In this document: piece after piece, positions 1 through 7,464 of the stretch
Layout of the letters: the number at the start of each line of letters is the position of its first letter
Position numbering within the stretch: the stretch's first letter is position 1
Source of the DNA: Sva-07 sp963698565
Lineage (GTDB): Bacteria > Actinomycetota > Acidimicrobiia > Acidimicrobiales > Ilumatobacteraceae
Assembly: GCA_963698565.1 (NCBI GenBank)
Contig: CAVORH010000002.1
Coordinates: 62,001 to 126,000 of the forward strand
Length of the DNA: 64,000 nt
Reading direction: 5' to 3'
Notes under the pieces: generated by a model
Database searches by the model: none
The model's input: only the letters and a program-made list of their open reading frames with translations
What the model was told of the DNA's origin: nothing
Program-made: the position numbers and the translations under genes

Positions 1-1
1 G

Positions 2-869
2 ATCGTGCCGTCGACGGTGCGGTCCGAGGCCGAGCTCGTCGAGGCGAACTCGAAGCTCGGCCTGATCGCCGGTCTCACCGGTGTCGTCGCCGTGATCCCG
101 GCCGCGCTGTTGCTCAAGGTGGTCGGGCGCTCCGGCGACGCTCGTCTACAGCGCACTGCTCTTCGCCGGCGCGTTCGTGGCGGCCACCCGACTGCCTCCC
201 GACGTGGTCGCCGCAGCCGACGCCGACGACGAGGAGGTCCGCGAACTCCACAGCTCGAACATCGAACTCGGCGCCGTCGCGATGACCGCGCTGCGCGGCA
301 TGGTCGGGTTCACGTTCTTCCATCTCGCGTTCTGGTTGCGTTCACAGGATCAGGGGACGCTCTGGTTCGCCGCGGTGGTCGGGCTGTCGGCGCTCGCCGC
401 GATGCTCGGCAACGCCGTCGCCTCCGCCGTTCGTGTCCGCGTGCGTGAGGAGACGATGCTGAGCATCGCCCTGCTCGTGTGCGCGGTGGCGGGCCTCGGT
501 GTCGCCGCCCTCGGCGGCCCGGTCGGTGCGGTGATCCTCGCCGGCGTCCTCAACTTCATGGCTGCGCTCGGCCGACTCAGCTTCGAGAGCATCGTCCAAC
601 GGGACGCGCCCGGGGCCAACCGGGGCCGCGCGTTCGCGGTGTTCGAGACGCGGTTCCAGCTCGCCTGGGCGCTGGGCGCCTTCCTGGCCGTGGCGATCCA
701 GGTGCCCGGCGTCATCGGTTTCCTGGTGGTCGGAATCGCCGCGGCCGGGACGAGCTTCTACCTGTGGGGGCGCCGCACCGGCGGTGGTGTCACTCGCCGG
801 TCACGCGGGCGAGCCAGAGGCCGGGCGCCTCGATCTCGTTCGGGGTCGGCACGGCCGACGGATCGCTGA
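2..869 (+). CDS. MFS transporter, 5'-partial, apparent frameshift
   Basis: C-terminal part of a major facilitator superfamily permease; the start lies before the window. From base 2 the frame reads IVPSTVRSEAELVEANSKLG, the region usual after the first MFS helices, then a helix ending LLLKVVG near base 127. Conserved sequence resumes one frame over as PATLVYSALLFAG from base 132, so one extra base lies around 128-132. Four or more hydrophobic helices follow. The last 80 bases overlap the convergent zincin-like gene and read as Arg-rich sequence, so the true C-terminus may lie near base 780. The substrate cannot be inferred. Confidence 0.75.
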
Positions 870-1989
870 ACAACGGCGCCAGGCCGTTCTCGCCGGCGCG
901 GTCGACGACGCCCTGCACGAATGCCTTCCCGCGGGCGGTCTGCTCCGCGCCGAGGCGGATGCCGAGCAGGCGCTCGACGAAGATGTCGTCGGGTGACGAT
1001 TCGGCGCGGCGGCGCCGCACCGCTTCGGCGATCTGGAGCGAGTTGCCGCCGATCGTGCGGACCGACACGGCGTCGACGACCCAGTCGATGGCGCCGATCG
1101 TGACCGCGACGGCAGCGTCGAGTTCGGGTTCGAGTGCGACCTGCTCGGCCGACCGGACCGCACCGAGGAGCACCTCGGGATCGCCGAATGCCTGCTGCAT
1201 CGCCGCCATCGGGTCGCTCTGGTCCATGTCGAGGGAGGTGAGCTTGTCGGTGATCGCAGACGGGTCGGGCCGGAAGGCGCCGACGTGTCGCTGGACGAGC
1301 GAGCGCAGGTGGTCGGCGATGTGGTCGATCGAGAACAGCGTCAGCCCGGCGAGTTCGTGGGCGAGCACCCACAGCCGCATCTCGTCGAGTTGGATCTCCC
1401 AGTCGGCGGCGAAGGCGTCGATCGTCGATGGCACGAGGACGAGTGCAGGTGTGGCACGGGGGATCGGGAGGTCGTAGACCCCGAACGCCCGCCTCGCCAG
1501 GTTGCCGACCATCGAGCCGACGCTCATGCCCATCATCGCCGGCGCCATCATCTTGCCGAGGCCCGCCATCATCTGGGCCATCGGATCCGACGACAGCTCG
1601 TCGGGGAGATCCTCGCTGGAGCCGAGCGAGGTGGCGAGGTCGGTGAACAGGGGACGGTACGCCTCGAGTGTCTGCTGCGCCCACTGCTCAGGGGTCGCGA
1701 CCGACGGTTCGGTCGGCGGCACCTCGAGTTGCATCACGTCGGCGACGTGCAGCCGTGCGATCTGCGCGAGGTCGGCGTACTTGATGCGTACGGCGGGGTC
1801 GACGTTCGACGACGTGGTCGCTCCGGTGCCGGCGAGGAGGCCGCCACCGCTGGCCGCCAGCACCGCGAACTGGCGGGCGGCGTCCCAGTTGAGCGGACCC
1901 TGCCCGGACAACGCCCGGGACAGGTCGCCGAACAGTGGCAGCCCGGCGAAGGGATCGATCGACTCACCGGGATCGTCGTCATCGGCCAT
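790..1989 (-). CDS. Zinc-dependent metalloprotease-like protein (zincin_2 / TIGR03624-type), degenerate HExxH
   Basis: A 399-residue protein resembling the actinobacterial 'zinc-dependent metalloprotease' / putative hydrolase family. It has the acidic N-terminus with DPFAGLPLFGDL, an alanine-rich region, and a block WVLAHELAGLTLFS where the family normally has an HExxH zinc site. Here the motif reads HELAG: His and Glu are kept but the second His is Gly, so catalysis is doubtful. Length is normal. The start is the ATG at 1989, with a TAGCAT -10 hexamer only 6 bases upstream (1996-2001), implying a leaderless transcript. The gene converges on the MFS gene. Confidence 0.75.
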   Translation of the reverse strand: MADDDDPGESIDPFAGLPLFGDLSRALSGQGPLNWDAARQFAVLAASGGGLLAGTGATTSSNVDPAVRIKYADLAQIARLHVADVMQLEVPPTEPSVATPEQWAQQTLEAYRPLFTDLATSLGSSEDLPDELSSDPMAQMMAGLGKMMAPAMMGMSVGSMVGNLARRAFGVYDLPIPRATPALVLVPSTIDAFAADWEIQLDEMRLWVLAHELAGLTLFSIDHIADHLRSLVQRHVGAFRPDPSAITDKLTSLDMDQSDPMAAMQQAFGDPEVLLGAVRSAEQVALEPELDAAVAVTIGAIDWVVDAVSVRTIGGNSLQIAEAVRRRRAESSPDDIFVERLLGIRLGAEQTARGKAFVQGVVDRAGENGLAPLFSDPSAVPTPNEIEAPGLWLARVTGE

Positions 1990-2049
1990 GCCCCGATGCT
2001 ACGGGCTGGAAGGCGGGGCGCCGCCGCAGGGGTCGGTATCGTGCCGATC

Positions 2050-3093
2050 ATGGAGGACCACAGCGCCGGCGCGAACGAACGCCCGGTGCCGAAGGTGGTC
2101 GTCCTGACCGGAGCCGGCGGTGTCCTCGGCGACCGGGTCCGATCCGGTCTGCTCGCTCATGGCGCGTCGTCCCCGACCGACCTGGCCGTCGTGCAGTACG
2201 ACCCGGAGGACGACGTCGAGGTCGAGCCGGGCGAACACGTCGTGGTCGTCGACCTCGGCAGCAGCGACTACGACCGGCGCGCAGCGCAGCGCGAGAGTTC
2301 GACCACGTTCGCCGCCCAGACGCTGGCGGTGGCGGACCGGTTGCGCGCCAGGCAGGTGGTGTTCGTGTCGTCGGCGATGGTCTATGGAGCGATGGCCAAC
2401 AACCCCGTTCCGTTGACGGAGGAAGCAACGCTGCGGCCCGATGTCGAGTTCGTGTTCGCACGACAACTCGCGTCGGCCGAGGAACTCGTCGAGCAGTGGC
2501 GGTTGTCGCAGCCGTGTCGGGCGACCTGCGTGCTCCGGCCGGCCGTGTCGCTCGCCGCCGGCGGCGACTCGAGGCTCGCCTCCGCCCTCGTGTCGGGATT
2601 CGGACGACGGATCGCCGAGGCGGACCCCCCGTCGCAGTTCCTCCACCTCGACGACCTCGCTGCCGCGGTGGTGCTGGCGGTGACGGCGGCCCTCGACGGG
2701 GTCTACAACGTCGCTCCTGATGGATGGGTGGCCGGCGAGCGGGTCCGTGCGTTGTCGGGCGAACGCCCCCGACTCCCCCTTCCGGAGCGCTTCGGTGAGC
2801 TGGTGTCGGGCCTGCGGTGGCGGTTCCAACGGGGGCCGATCCCGCCCGGACTGCTGTCGTACACACGCGAACCCTGGGTGGTCGCCAACGGGCGCCTCCG
2901 GGCCGCGGGGTGGTTGCCGACGGTGACCAACGAGCAGACCTACGTCGAGAGCACCGAGGCGCCGTGGTGGACGATGGTGTCGCCCAAGCGTCGTCAGGAA
3001 CTGGCGTTGGGCACCGGCGTGGTGGCGGCGGTCGTCGCCGGCCTGACCGTGATGGCGTTGATTCGCCGGAGGATCAGTCGCCGACGAGCATGA
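2050..3093 (+). CDS. NAD(P)-dependent epimerase/dehydratase-like SDR with C-terminal membrane anchor
   Basis: 347-residue extended short-chain dehydrogenase. The N-terminal Rossmann motif TGAGGVLG lies near residues 20-27, followed by VVFVSSAMVYG, typical of the UDP-sugar epimerase family. The usual catalytic YxxxK is replaced: the equivalent segment reads FARQLASAE, lacking both Tyr and Lys, so it may bind a nucleotide without normal catalysis. The C-terminus has one hydrophobic segment (GVVAAVVAGLTVMALI) and a basic tail, suggesting membrane attachment. The ATG at 2050 is chosen because TATCGT (2037-2042) sits 7 bases upstream as a leaderless -10. The open frame extends further upstream but only antisense to the preceding gene. 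It overlaps the convergent gene by 20 bases. Confidence 0.8.
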   Translation: MEDHSAGANERPVPKVVVLTGAGGVLGDRVRSGLLAHGASSPTDLAVVQYDPEDDVEVEPGEHVVVVDLGSSDYDRRAAQRESSTTFAAQTLAVADRLRARQVVFVSSAMVYGAMANNPVPLTEEATLRPDVEFVFARQLASAEELVEQWRLSQPCRATCVLRPAVSLAAGGDSRLASALVSGFGRRIAEADPPSQFLHLDDLAAAVVLAVTAALDGVYNVAPDGWVAGERVRALSGERPRLPLPERFGELVSGLRWRFQRGPIPPGLLSYTREPWVVANGRLRAAGWLPTVTNEQTYVESTEAPWWTMVSPKRRQELALGTGVVAAVVAGLTVMALIRRRISRRRA

Positions 3094-3631
3094 CGACCTC
3101 GCCTTCGCTCACGTGGGCGAGGAGGTCGCCGTCGGCATCGAAGACGACGGATCCGTTGGGTGCAGCCAGGTAGGGCACCTGGCCCCACGGAAGGCGGTAC
3201 GTGACCGCATCGGTGTGGACGTACACGACATCGGCATCGTCGGGCACGTGATCCGCGACATCGGTGCCGTCGATCGTGAGTTGGGGCGTCGACGTGATCG
3301 CGTGGGGGAACGCTGCGAACGATGTCAGGAGTGCACCGATCGGGATCCGCGAGCCGGAGACACCAGCGGAGACGGCGGACGCAGCGCGAACGGTGGCCGG
3401 TGGATCGATCGTCGGTGCGGGCACGGTGGTTGCGCTCAACGCGATCGGGCCCGACGCCGGCCTCGGGGTCATCGCGACGACGAGTCCGGCGACCGCGAGC
3501 ACCGCGACCGCGCCGATCGCGAGCGCAGCGAAATGACCGTTCGACCCGGTGTCGATGTCGGCGCCGGTCGGTCCGAGTTCGGAGGGGTGCCGCCACGTGC
3601 GCTCGTGAGGGGGCAACGGACCGTGTTCCAC
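3074..3631 (-). CDS. Hypothetical single-pass membrane protein with PPHERTWRHPSELG motif
   Basis: About 185 residues, function unknown. The N-terminus carries PLPPHERTWRHPSELGP, a motif I associate with acidimicrobial membrane proteins. It is followed by one transmembrane helix (HFAALAIGAVAVLAVAGLVVAM) and a Pro/Thr/Ala-rich extracytoplasmic region without a catalytic motif. The GTG at 3631 puts the motif close to the N-terminus; an alternative TTG at 3700 would add 23 residues and abut the moaE start. The 3' end overlaps the convergent SDR gene. Confidence 0.6.
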   Translation of the reverse strand: MEHGPLPPHERTWRHPSELGPTGADIDTGSNGHFAALAIGAVAVLAVAGLVVAMTPRPASGPIALSATTVPAPTIDPPATVRAASAVSAGVSGSRIPIGALLTSFAAFPHAITSTPQLTIDGTDVADHVPDDADVVYVHTDAVTYRLPWGQVPYLAAPNGSVVFDADGDLLAHVSEGEVVMLVGD

Positions 3632-3701
3632 GAGAGCGAGATCGTACAACTCGTCGCAGGGACGGTGGCCGCGGGAGACCGCGGATCGGTACGCTGCCAA
3701 C

Positions 3702-4175
3702 GTGGAGGCGCCGTCGAATCTCGAGGAGTGGTTCGGCGTGACCGAGTCGGAACTCCCGATCGGCGCGGCCTACGACTGGGCCGTGCGCCCGCGTTGTGGT
3801 GCCGTCGTGGTCTTCAGCGGCACGATCCGCGACCATGCCGAGGGACGTGACGGCGTGGAGCACCTGACGTACGAGGCCTACACCGAGCAGGTGGTTCCCC
3901 GTTTCGCCGAGATCGGTGCCGAGGTCCGCCGGCGCTGGCCCGACACGGGTCGGATCGCACTGCTCCATCGGCTCGGACGACTCGAGATCGGCGAGTCGTC
4001 GGTCGTCGCGGTCGTCTCGGCCCCTCACCGTGCCGAGGCATTCGACGCGGCACGCTTCGCCATCGACGCGCTCAAGGAGTCGGCGCCGATCTGGAAGCAC
4101 GAGGTGTGGGCCGATGGCGCCGATTGGGGCACCGGCGCCCACGATGTGCGCGACCCGCGTTCGGTCGGGACGTGA
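3702..4175 (+). CDS. moaE: Molybdopterin synthase catalytic subunit MoaE
   Basis: 157-residue MoaE, the large subunit of molybdopterin synthase. It transfers sulfur from thiocarboxylated MoaD to cyclic pyranopterin in molybdenum cofactor synthesis in the cytoplasm. Family signatures are clear: CGAVVVFSGTIRDH, LTYEAYTE, the HRLGRLEIGE strand, VSAPHRAEAFDA, and the C-terminal active-site block KESAPIWKHE with the conserved lysines. The GTG at 3702 has a TACGCT -10 hexamer at 3690-3695, six bases upstream, so it is probably leaderless. No moaD is adjacent. Four bases separate it from the small membrane-protein gene downstream. Confidence 0.93.
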   Translation: MEAPSNLEEWFGVTESELPIGAAYDWAVRPRCGAVVVFSGTIRDHAEGRDGVEHLTYEAYTEQVVPRFAEIGAEVRRRWPDTGRIALLHRLGRLEIGESSVVAVVSAPHRAEAFDAARFAIDALKESAPIWKHEVWADGADWGTGAHDVRDPRSVGT

Positions 4176-4179
4176 CCCG

Positions 4180-4395
4180 ATGACCGCCGTCGTGGTCGGC
4201 ATCGTCGTGGTCGCCGTCGTCCTCGTGGTCCTCGCCGCGGCTGCGGCGGGGCGCAATCGACGTCAGCCCGACGACATCGCCTCGTTCCGTCGGCAGATCG
4301 ATGCGCTCTCACCAGAGGCGCGTCGTCAGACCTCCGAACGGATGAAGCCGTCCGACGGTGCGCCGATGGGCGATGATGGTGGCAATGGCACGTGA
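4180..4395 (+). CDS. Small single-pass membrane protein (71 aa)
   Basis: A 71-residue protein: one N-terminal transmembrane helix (AVVVGIVVVAVVLVVLAAAAAG) followed by a basic then acidic cytoplasmic tail (RNRRQPDDIASFRRQIDALS) that could be helical. No family recognised. It starts at the ATG 4 bases after the moaE stop and ends before the mreB leader, so it is likely cotranscribed with both. Its placement directly before mreB could mean an envelope role, but that is a guess. Confidence 0.6.
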   Translation: MTAVVVGIVVVAVVLVVLAAAAAGRNRRQPDDIASFRRQIDALSPEARRQTSERMKPSDGAPMGDDGGNGT

Positions 4396-4415
4396 CGCAT
4401 TCAGGAGGTCGCGTG

Positions 4416-4451
4416 ATGCGTGACTCGATCAGGAGTTCACGTGGCACGTGA
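4416..4451 (+). CDS. Possible 11-residue leader peptide overlapping the mreB start
   Basis: A short frame, MRDSIRSSRGT, starts at the ATG 4416 behind a strong AGGAGG (4403-4408) and stops at 4451, 10 bases inside mreB. The segment 4400-4424 is an imperfect copy (about 19 of 25 bases) of 4429-4453, which carries the mreB ribosome site. So the AGGAG-to-start unit looks duplicated. It may couple mreB translation to peptide termination, or be a remnant of duplication. Confidence 0.3.
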   Translation: MRDSIRSSRGT

Positions 4452-5445
4452 CCTGGCGATCGACCTCGGGACGGCGAACACGCTCGTCTACATGAAGGGT
4501 CGCGGGATCGTGCTCAACGAGCCGTCGGTGATCGCACTCAACCGTCAGACCGGTGAGGTGCTGGCCACCGGCCGCGAGGCCTGGCAGATGATCGGTCGCA
4601 CACCCGGCTACATCGTCGCCGTGCGCCCGCTGCGCGGTGGTGCGATCACCGACTTCGAGATCACCGAGCGGATGATCCGGCTCCTGCTGCAGCGAGTGGG
4701 CGTGAGCAGGTTCACCCGCCCGAAGGTCGTGATCTGCGTACCGTCGGCGATCACCGAGGTCGAACGCCGAGCGGTGACCGACGCCGCCCGTCGCGCCGGG
4801 GCCGCCGACGCGAACCTGATCGAGCAGCCCATGGCAGCCGCGATCGGCGCCGACCTCCCGATCGACGAACCGGTCGGCAACATGGTCATCGACATCGGCG
4901 GCGGTACCAGCGAGACCGCAGTGATCAGCCTCGGCGGCATCGTCGCCCTCGAGGCGGTGCGGGTCGGGTCGTTCGACATCGACGCGGCGATCCAGAACTA
5001 CGTGCGGCGCGAGCACGGCATCGCGATCGGGGAACGGACGGCGGAGGAGATCAAGGTGGCGATCGGCTCGGCCGACCCGACCCCCGACGAGAACCAGGCC
5101 GAGGTCCGCGGACGCGATCTGATGACCGGGCTCCCGAAGACCGTGATCCTGACGCCGGAGGAGGTCCGGTATGCGATCGAGGACGTGGTGTCGTCGATCG
5201 TGGCCTCGGTGATCCGCTGCCTGTCGAAGGCCCCGCCGGAGCTGTCGCAGGACTTCCTCGTGCGCGGGATGTACCTCGTCGGCGGTGGCGGCCTGCTGCG
5301 CGGTCTCGCCGAGCGGATCGAACGCGAGACCGAGGTGCCGGTGAAGATGTCGAACGTTCCGCTCGAGGCGGTCGTGCTCGGGGCCGGCCACGTGATCGAG
5401 CACTACGAGGCGCTCAAGGGCATGTTCATGGGCGCCCGCCGCTAG
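4441..5445 (+). CDS. mreB: Rod shape-determining protein MreB/Mbl family actin homologue
   Basis: 334-residue bacterial actin. MreB polymerises on the inner membrane face and guides peptidoglycan synthesis. The phosphate-binding start DLAIDLGTANTLVYMKGRGI, the central NMVIDIGGGTSETAVISLGG and the C-terminal YLVGGGGLLRGL match the family over its full length. The GTG at 4441 gives the canonical N-terminus and has AGGAG at 4431-4435; an in-frame GTG at 4420 is the alternative. No mreC/mreD, pbp or rodA genes follow; ppk2 lies 24 bases downstream. So this may be a stand-alone MreB-like paralogue rather than part of an elongasome operon. Confidence 0.92.
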   Translation: MARDLAIDLGTANTLVYMKGRGIVLNEPSVIALNRQTGEVLATGREAWQMIGRTPGYIVAVRPLRGGAITDFEITERMIRLLLQRVGVSRFTRPKVVICVPSAITEVERRAVTDAARRAGAADANLIEQPMAAAIGADLPIDEPVGNMVIDIGGGTSETAVISLGGIVALEAVRVGSFDIDAAIQNYVRREHGIAIGERTAEEIKVAIGSADPTPDENQAEVRGRDLMTGLPKTVILTPEEVRYAIEDVVSSIVASVIRCLSKAPPELSQDFLVRGMYLVGGGGLLRGLAERIERETEVPVKMSNVPLEAVVLGAGHVIEHYEALKGMFMGARR

Positions 5446-5469
5446 GGCACGGCACCCAGGAGTCACCGG

Positions 5470-6456
5470 ATGCACCTCGACGACGCTGCCGACGCCGACG
5501 CGACACCAGGGGCCGTCGGCTTCCATGCCGCCGACATCAACCACCTGATCGAGGAGTTCCGCTCGATGTCGTCGACCGAGATCGTCGAGCGGGGGTTCGC
5601 CGTCGAGGGGACGTTCGACGAGATCGACGATCCCGTCCTGCTCGGCCCCGACGGGTTGCCGGTGAGGACCTGGCAGGAGGGTTATCCGTACTCCGAGCGG
5701 ATGAGCCGCCACGACTACGAGGAACAGAAGCGGGCGCTCCAGATCGAGCTGTTGAAGGCCCAGGACTGGATCAAGGAGACCGGCTACAAGCTCGTGCTGG
5801 TGTTCGAGGGCCGCGACGCGGCGGGCAAGGGCGGCACGATCAAGCGCTTCCGCGAACACCTCGATCCTCGCGGCGCCGACGTGGTGGCACTGGGCGTCCC
5901 GTCGCCGCGCGAGCAGGGCGAGTGGTTCTTCCAGCGCTACGTCCGGCACCTCCCGACCAGGGGTGAGATCCGCTTCTTCGACCGGTCGTGGTACAACCGG
6001 GCGGTCGTCGAGCCGGTGATGGGGTACTGCACGCCCGACGAGCACGAGGAGTTCCTCCGCTCGGTCCCCGAGTTCGAGCGGATGTTGGTGAACTCCGGCA
6101 CCACCCTGGTGAAGCTGTGGTTCTCGGTGTCGCGACGCGAGCAGATCGCCCGGTTCACGATTCGTCGCATCGACCCGGTCAGGCAGTGGAAGCTCAGCCC
6201 GACCGACGTGGCGTCGCTCGACCGCTGGGACGACTACACCGCCGCCAAGCTCACCATGTTCGAGCGCACGTCGACCGAACATGCGCCGTGGACGATCGTG
6301 CGCAGCAACGACAAGAAGCGCGGGCGGGTGAACGCGATGCGCCATGTGCTCGGCGTGGTGCCCTACGAAGGCAAGGACCACGACGTGGTCGGCACGCCGG
6401 ACCCGTTGATCGTCGGCACCCCTCAGGAGTTGCCCGACCACGGCGAATCCTGGTGA
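5470..6456 (+). CDS. ppk2: Polyphosphate kinase 2 family protein
   Basis: 328-residue PPK2 enzyme, which uses polyphosphate to phosphorylate nucleotides. The P-loop VFEGRDAAGKGGTIKRF lies near residues 113-129. The second phosphate-binding motif FFDRSWYNRAVVEPVMGYC (about residue 169) and the lid-region arginines (SRREQIARFTIRRIDP) follow. Single-domain length and these motifs fit class I PPK2. It starts 24 bases after mreB, likely in the same transcript. An extra N-terminal 60 residues (acidic, no motif) precede the usual core. The nucleotide preference (GDP, ADP or NMP) cannot be read from sequence. Confidence 0.9.
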   Translation: MHLDDAADADATPGAVGFHAADINHLIEEFRSMSSTEIVERGFAVEGTFDEIDDPVLLGPDGLPVRTWQEGYPYSERMSRHDYEEQKRALQIELLKAQDWIKETGYKLVLVFEGRDAAGKGGTIKRFREHLDPRGADVVALGVPSPREQGEWFFQRYVRHLPTRGEIRFFDRSWYNRAVVEPVMGYCTPDEHEEFLRSVPEFERMLVNSGTTLVKLWFSVSRREQIARFTIRRIDPVRQWKLSPTDVASLDRWDDYTAAKLTMFERTSTEHAPWTIVRSNDKKRGRVNAMRHVLGVVPYEGKDHDVVGTPDPLIVGTPQELPDHGESW

Positions 6457-6472
6457 GCCGATCGAAACTCGG

Positions 6473-6502
6473 TCGACTCGGCCTGGCCCCGGGGTCTACC
6501 GT
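6473..6502 (+). promoter_or_regulatory. Putative promoter for the RIO kinase transcript
   Basis: TCGACT (6473-6478) and TACCGT (6497-6502) are separated by 18 bases, resembling a sigma-70-like -35/-10 pair. The -10 fits the TAnnnT form seen before many genes here. A transcript from here would carry a leader of about 150 bases with a 15-residue uORF before the kinase gene. Confidence 0.4.
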
Positions 6503-6536
6503 GCGCCTGTCCGTCGATCGAAGGGAGGTTGAGCAC

Positions 6537-6584
6537 ATGACTGCACTCGTGTTCCCCCTCTCCGGTCGCGCCTCCACCTGCTGA
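6537..6584 (+). CDS. Possible 15-residue leader peptide MTALVFPLSGRASTC
   Basis: A very short frame with its own good Shine-Dalgarno (GGGAGG, about 8 bases before the ATG) lies 80 bases upstream of the RIO-type kinase. It encodes MTALVFPLSGRASTC and then stops. Position, strong ribosome site and Cys as last codon resemble actinobacterial regulatory leader peptides, but no terminator/antiterminator pair is obvious. Confidence 0.35.
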   Translation: MTALVFPLSGRASTC

Positions 6585-6663
6585 GCCAGGTCCGAGCCGA
6601 GCACCCCTGCGTGCGTGGCGACCGGTGTCCCCGTTCGCTCACACACCCCGAGGTTGTTCCATC

Positions 6664-7431
6664 ATGTCCGATCGCCCTGTCGATCATCCCGAATGGCTCG
6701 TCACCGAGCCCTGTCACGACGTCGACCACGGCGTCGTCAAGAGTGGAAAGGAGGCCCAGGTCAACCTGGTCGAACGCATCAGCGACGACACCGAGGGCCG
6801 CAGCTGTCTGATCGCCCGCAAGCGCTATCTGCCGCGCCATGTCACCCAGAAGGGACAGCTCGAGGCGCTCGGCGTGCAGCGGGCATCGACCTTCCGTCAC
6901 GACGTGCAGTACCGGGAGGGCCGCCAGTTCCGCAAGTCCCGCGACCGCCGCGCGATCGAGCGGATGTCCACCTACGGCAAGCGGCTGCTCCAGGACCGAT
7001 GGACCGGCACCGAGCACGAGGTGATGCTGCGCCTGTGGCGCCAGGGCGTGTCGGTTCCGTATCCGATCGGCTACTCCGACGACGTGTTCGACCTCGAGTA
7101 CGTCGGCGACTGGGAGATGGCCGCGCCGCAACTGTCGGCGGCCCGTCTGTCACCCACCGAACTGGGCGACGCGTTCGAGCAGCTGCTGGCGGGCCTGCGC
7201 GGGATCACTGCGGCCGGGATCGCCCACGGCGACCTGTCCGCGTACAACGTGCTCTGGTGGGACGGCCGGCTGTGGTTCATCGACTTCCCGCAGTCGATCG
7301 ACATCGCCGCCAACCTGCAGGGCCTCGACTTCCTCCATCGTGACGTGCTCAACGTGTGCGGGTGGTTCCAGCGACGAGGTCTCGACATCGACGCCGAGGA
7401 GGTGTTCGCCGACCTGCTCAGCTTCCTCTGA
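6664..7431 (+). CDS. RIO1-family atypical serine/threonine protein kinase
   Basis: 255-residue RIO-type kinase. The N-terminal part has VVKSGKEAQVNLV (glycine-loop equivalent, near residues 24-36) and the ATP-anchoring lysine in LIARKRY. The catalytic block is GIAHGDLSAYNVLW (HGDLSxxN, about residue 190), followed by the metal-binding Asp in WFIDFPQSID. It lacks the ribosome-maturation context of archaeal Rio1; bacterial members are poorly characterised. The ATG at 6664 is used. Upstream lie a putative promoter and leader peptide. It converges on the arylsulfatase gene, 33 bases away. Confidence 0.85.
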   Translation: MSDRPVDHPEWLVTEPCHDVDHGVVKSGKEAQVNLVERISDDTEGRSCLIARKRYLPRHVTQKGQLEALGVQRASTFRHDVQYREGRQFRKSRDRRAIERMSTYGKRLLQDRWTGTEHEVMLRLWRQGVSVPYPIGYSDDVFDLEYVGDWEMAAPQLSAARLSPTELGDAFEQLLAGLRGITAAGIAHGDLSAYNVLWWDGRLWFIDFPQSIDIAANLQGLDFLHRDVLNVCGWFQRRGLDIDAEEVFADLLSFL

Positions 7432-7464
7432 GCGCCCTGGCGTCGGTGTCGCCGCGTCGCGGGG

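Noticed and set aside
4429..6441. A 670-codon minus-strand open frame opposite mreB and ppk2
   Set aside because: Purely antisense to two conserved genes with no recognisable motifs; a codon-bias shadow.
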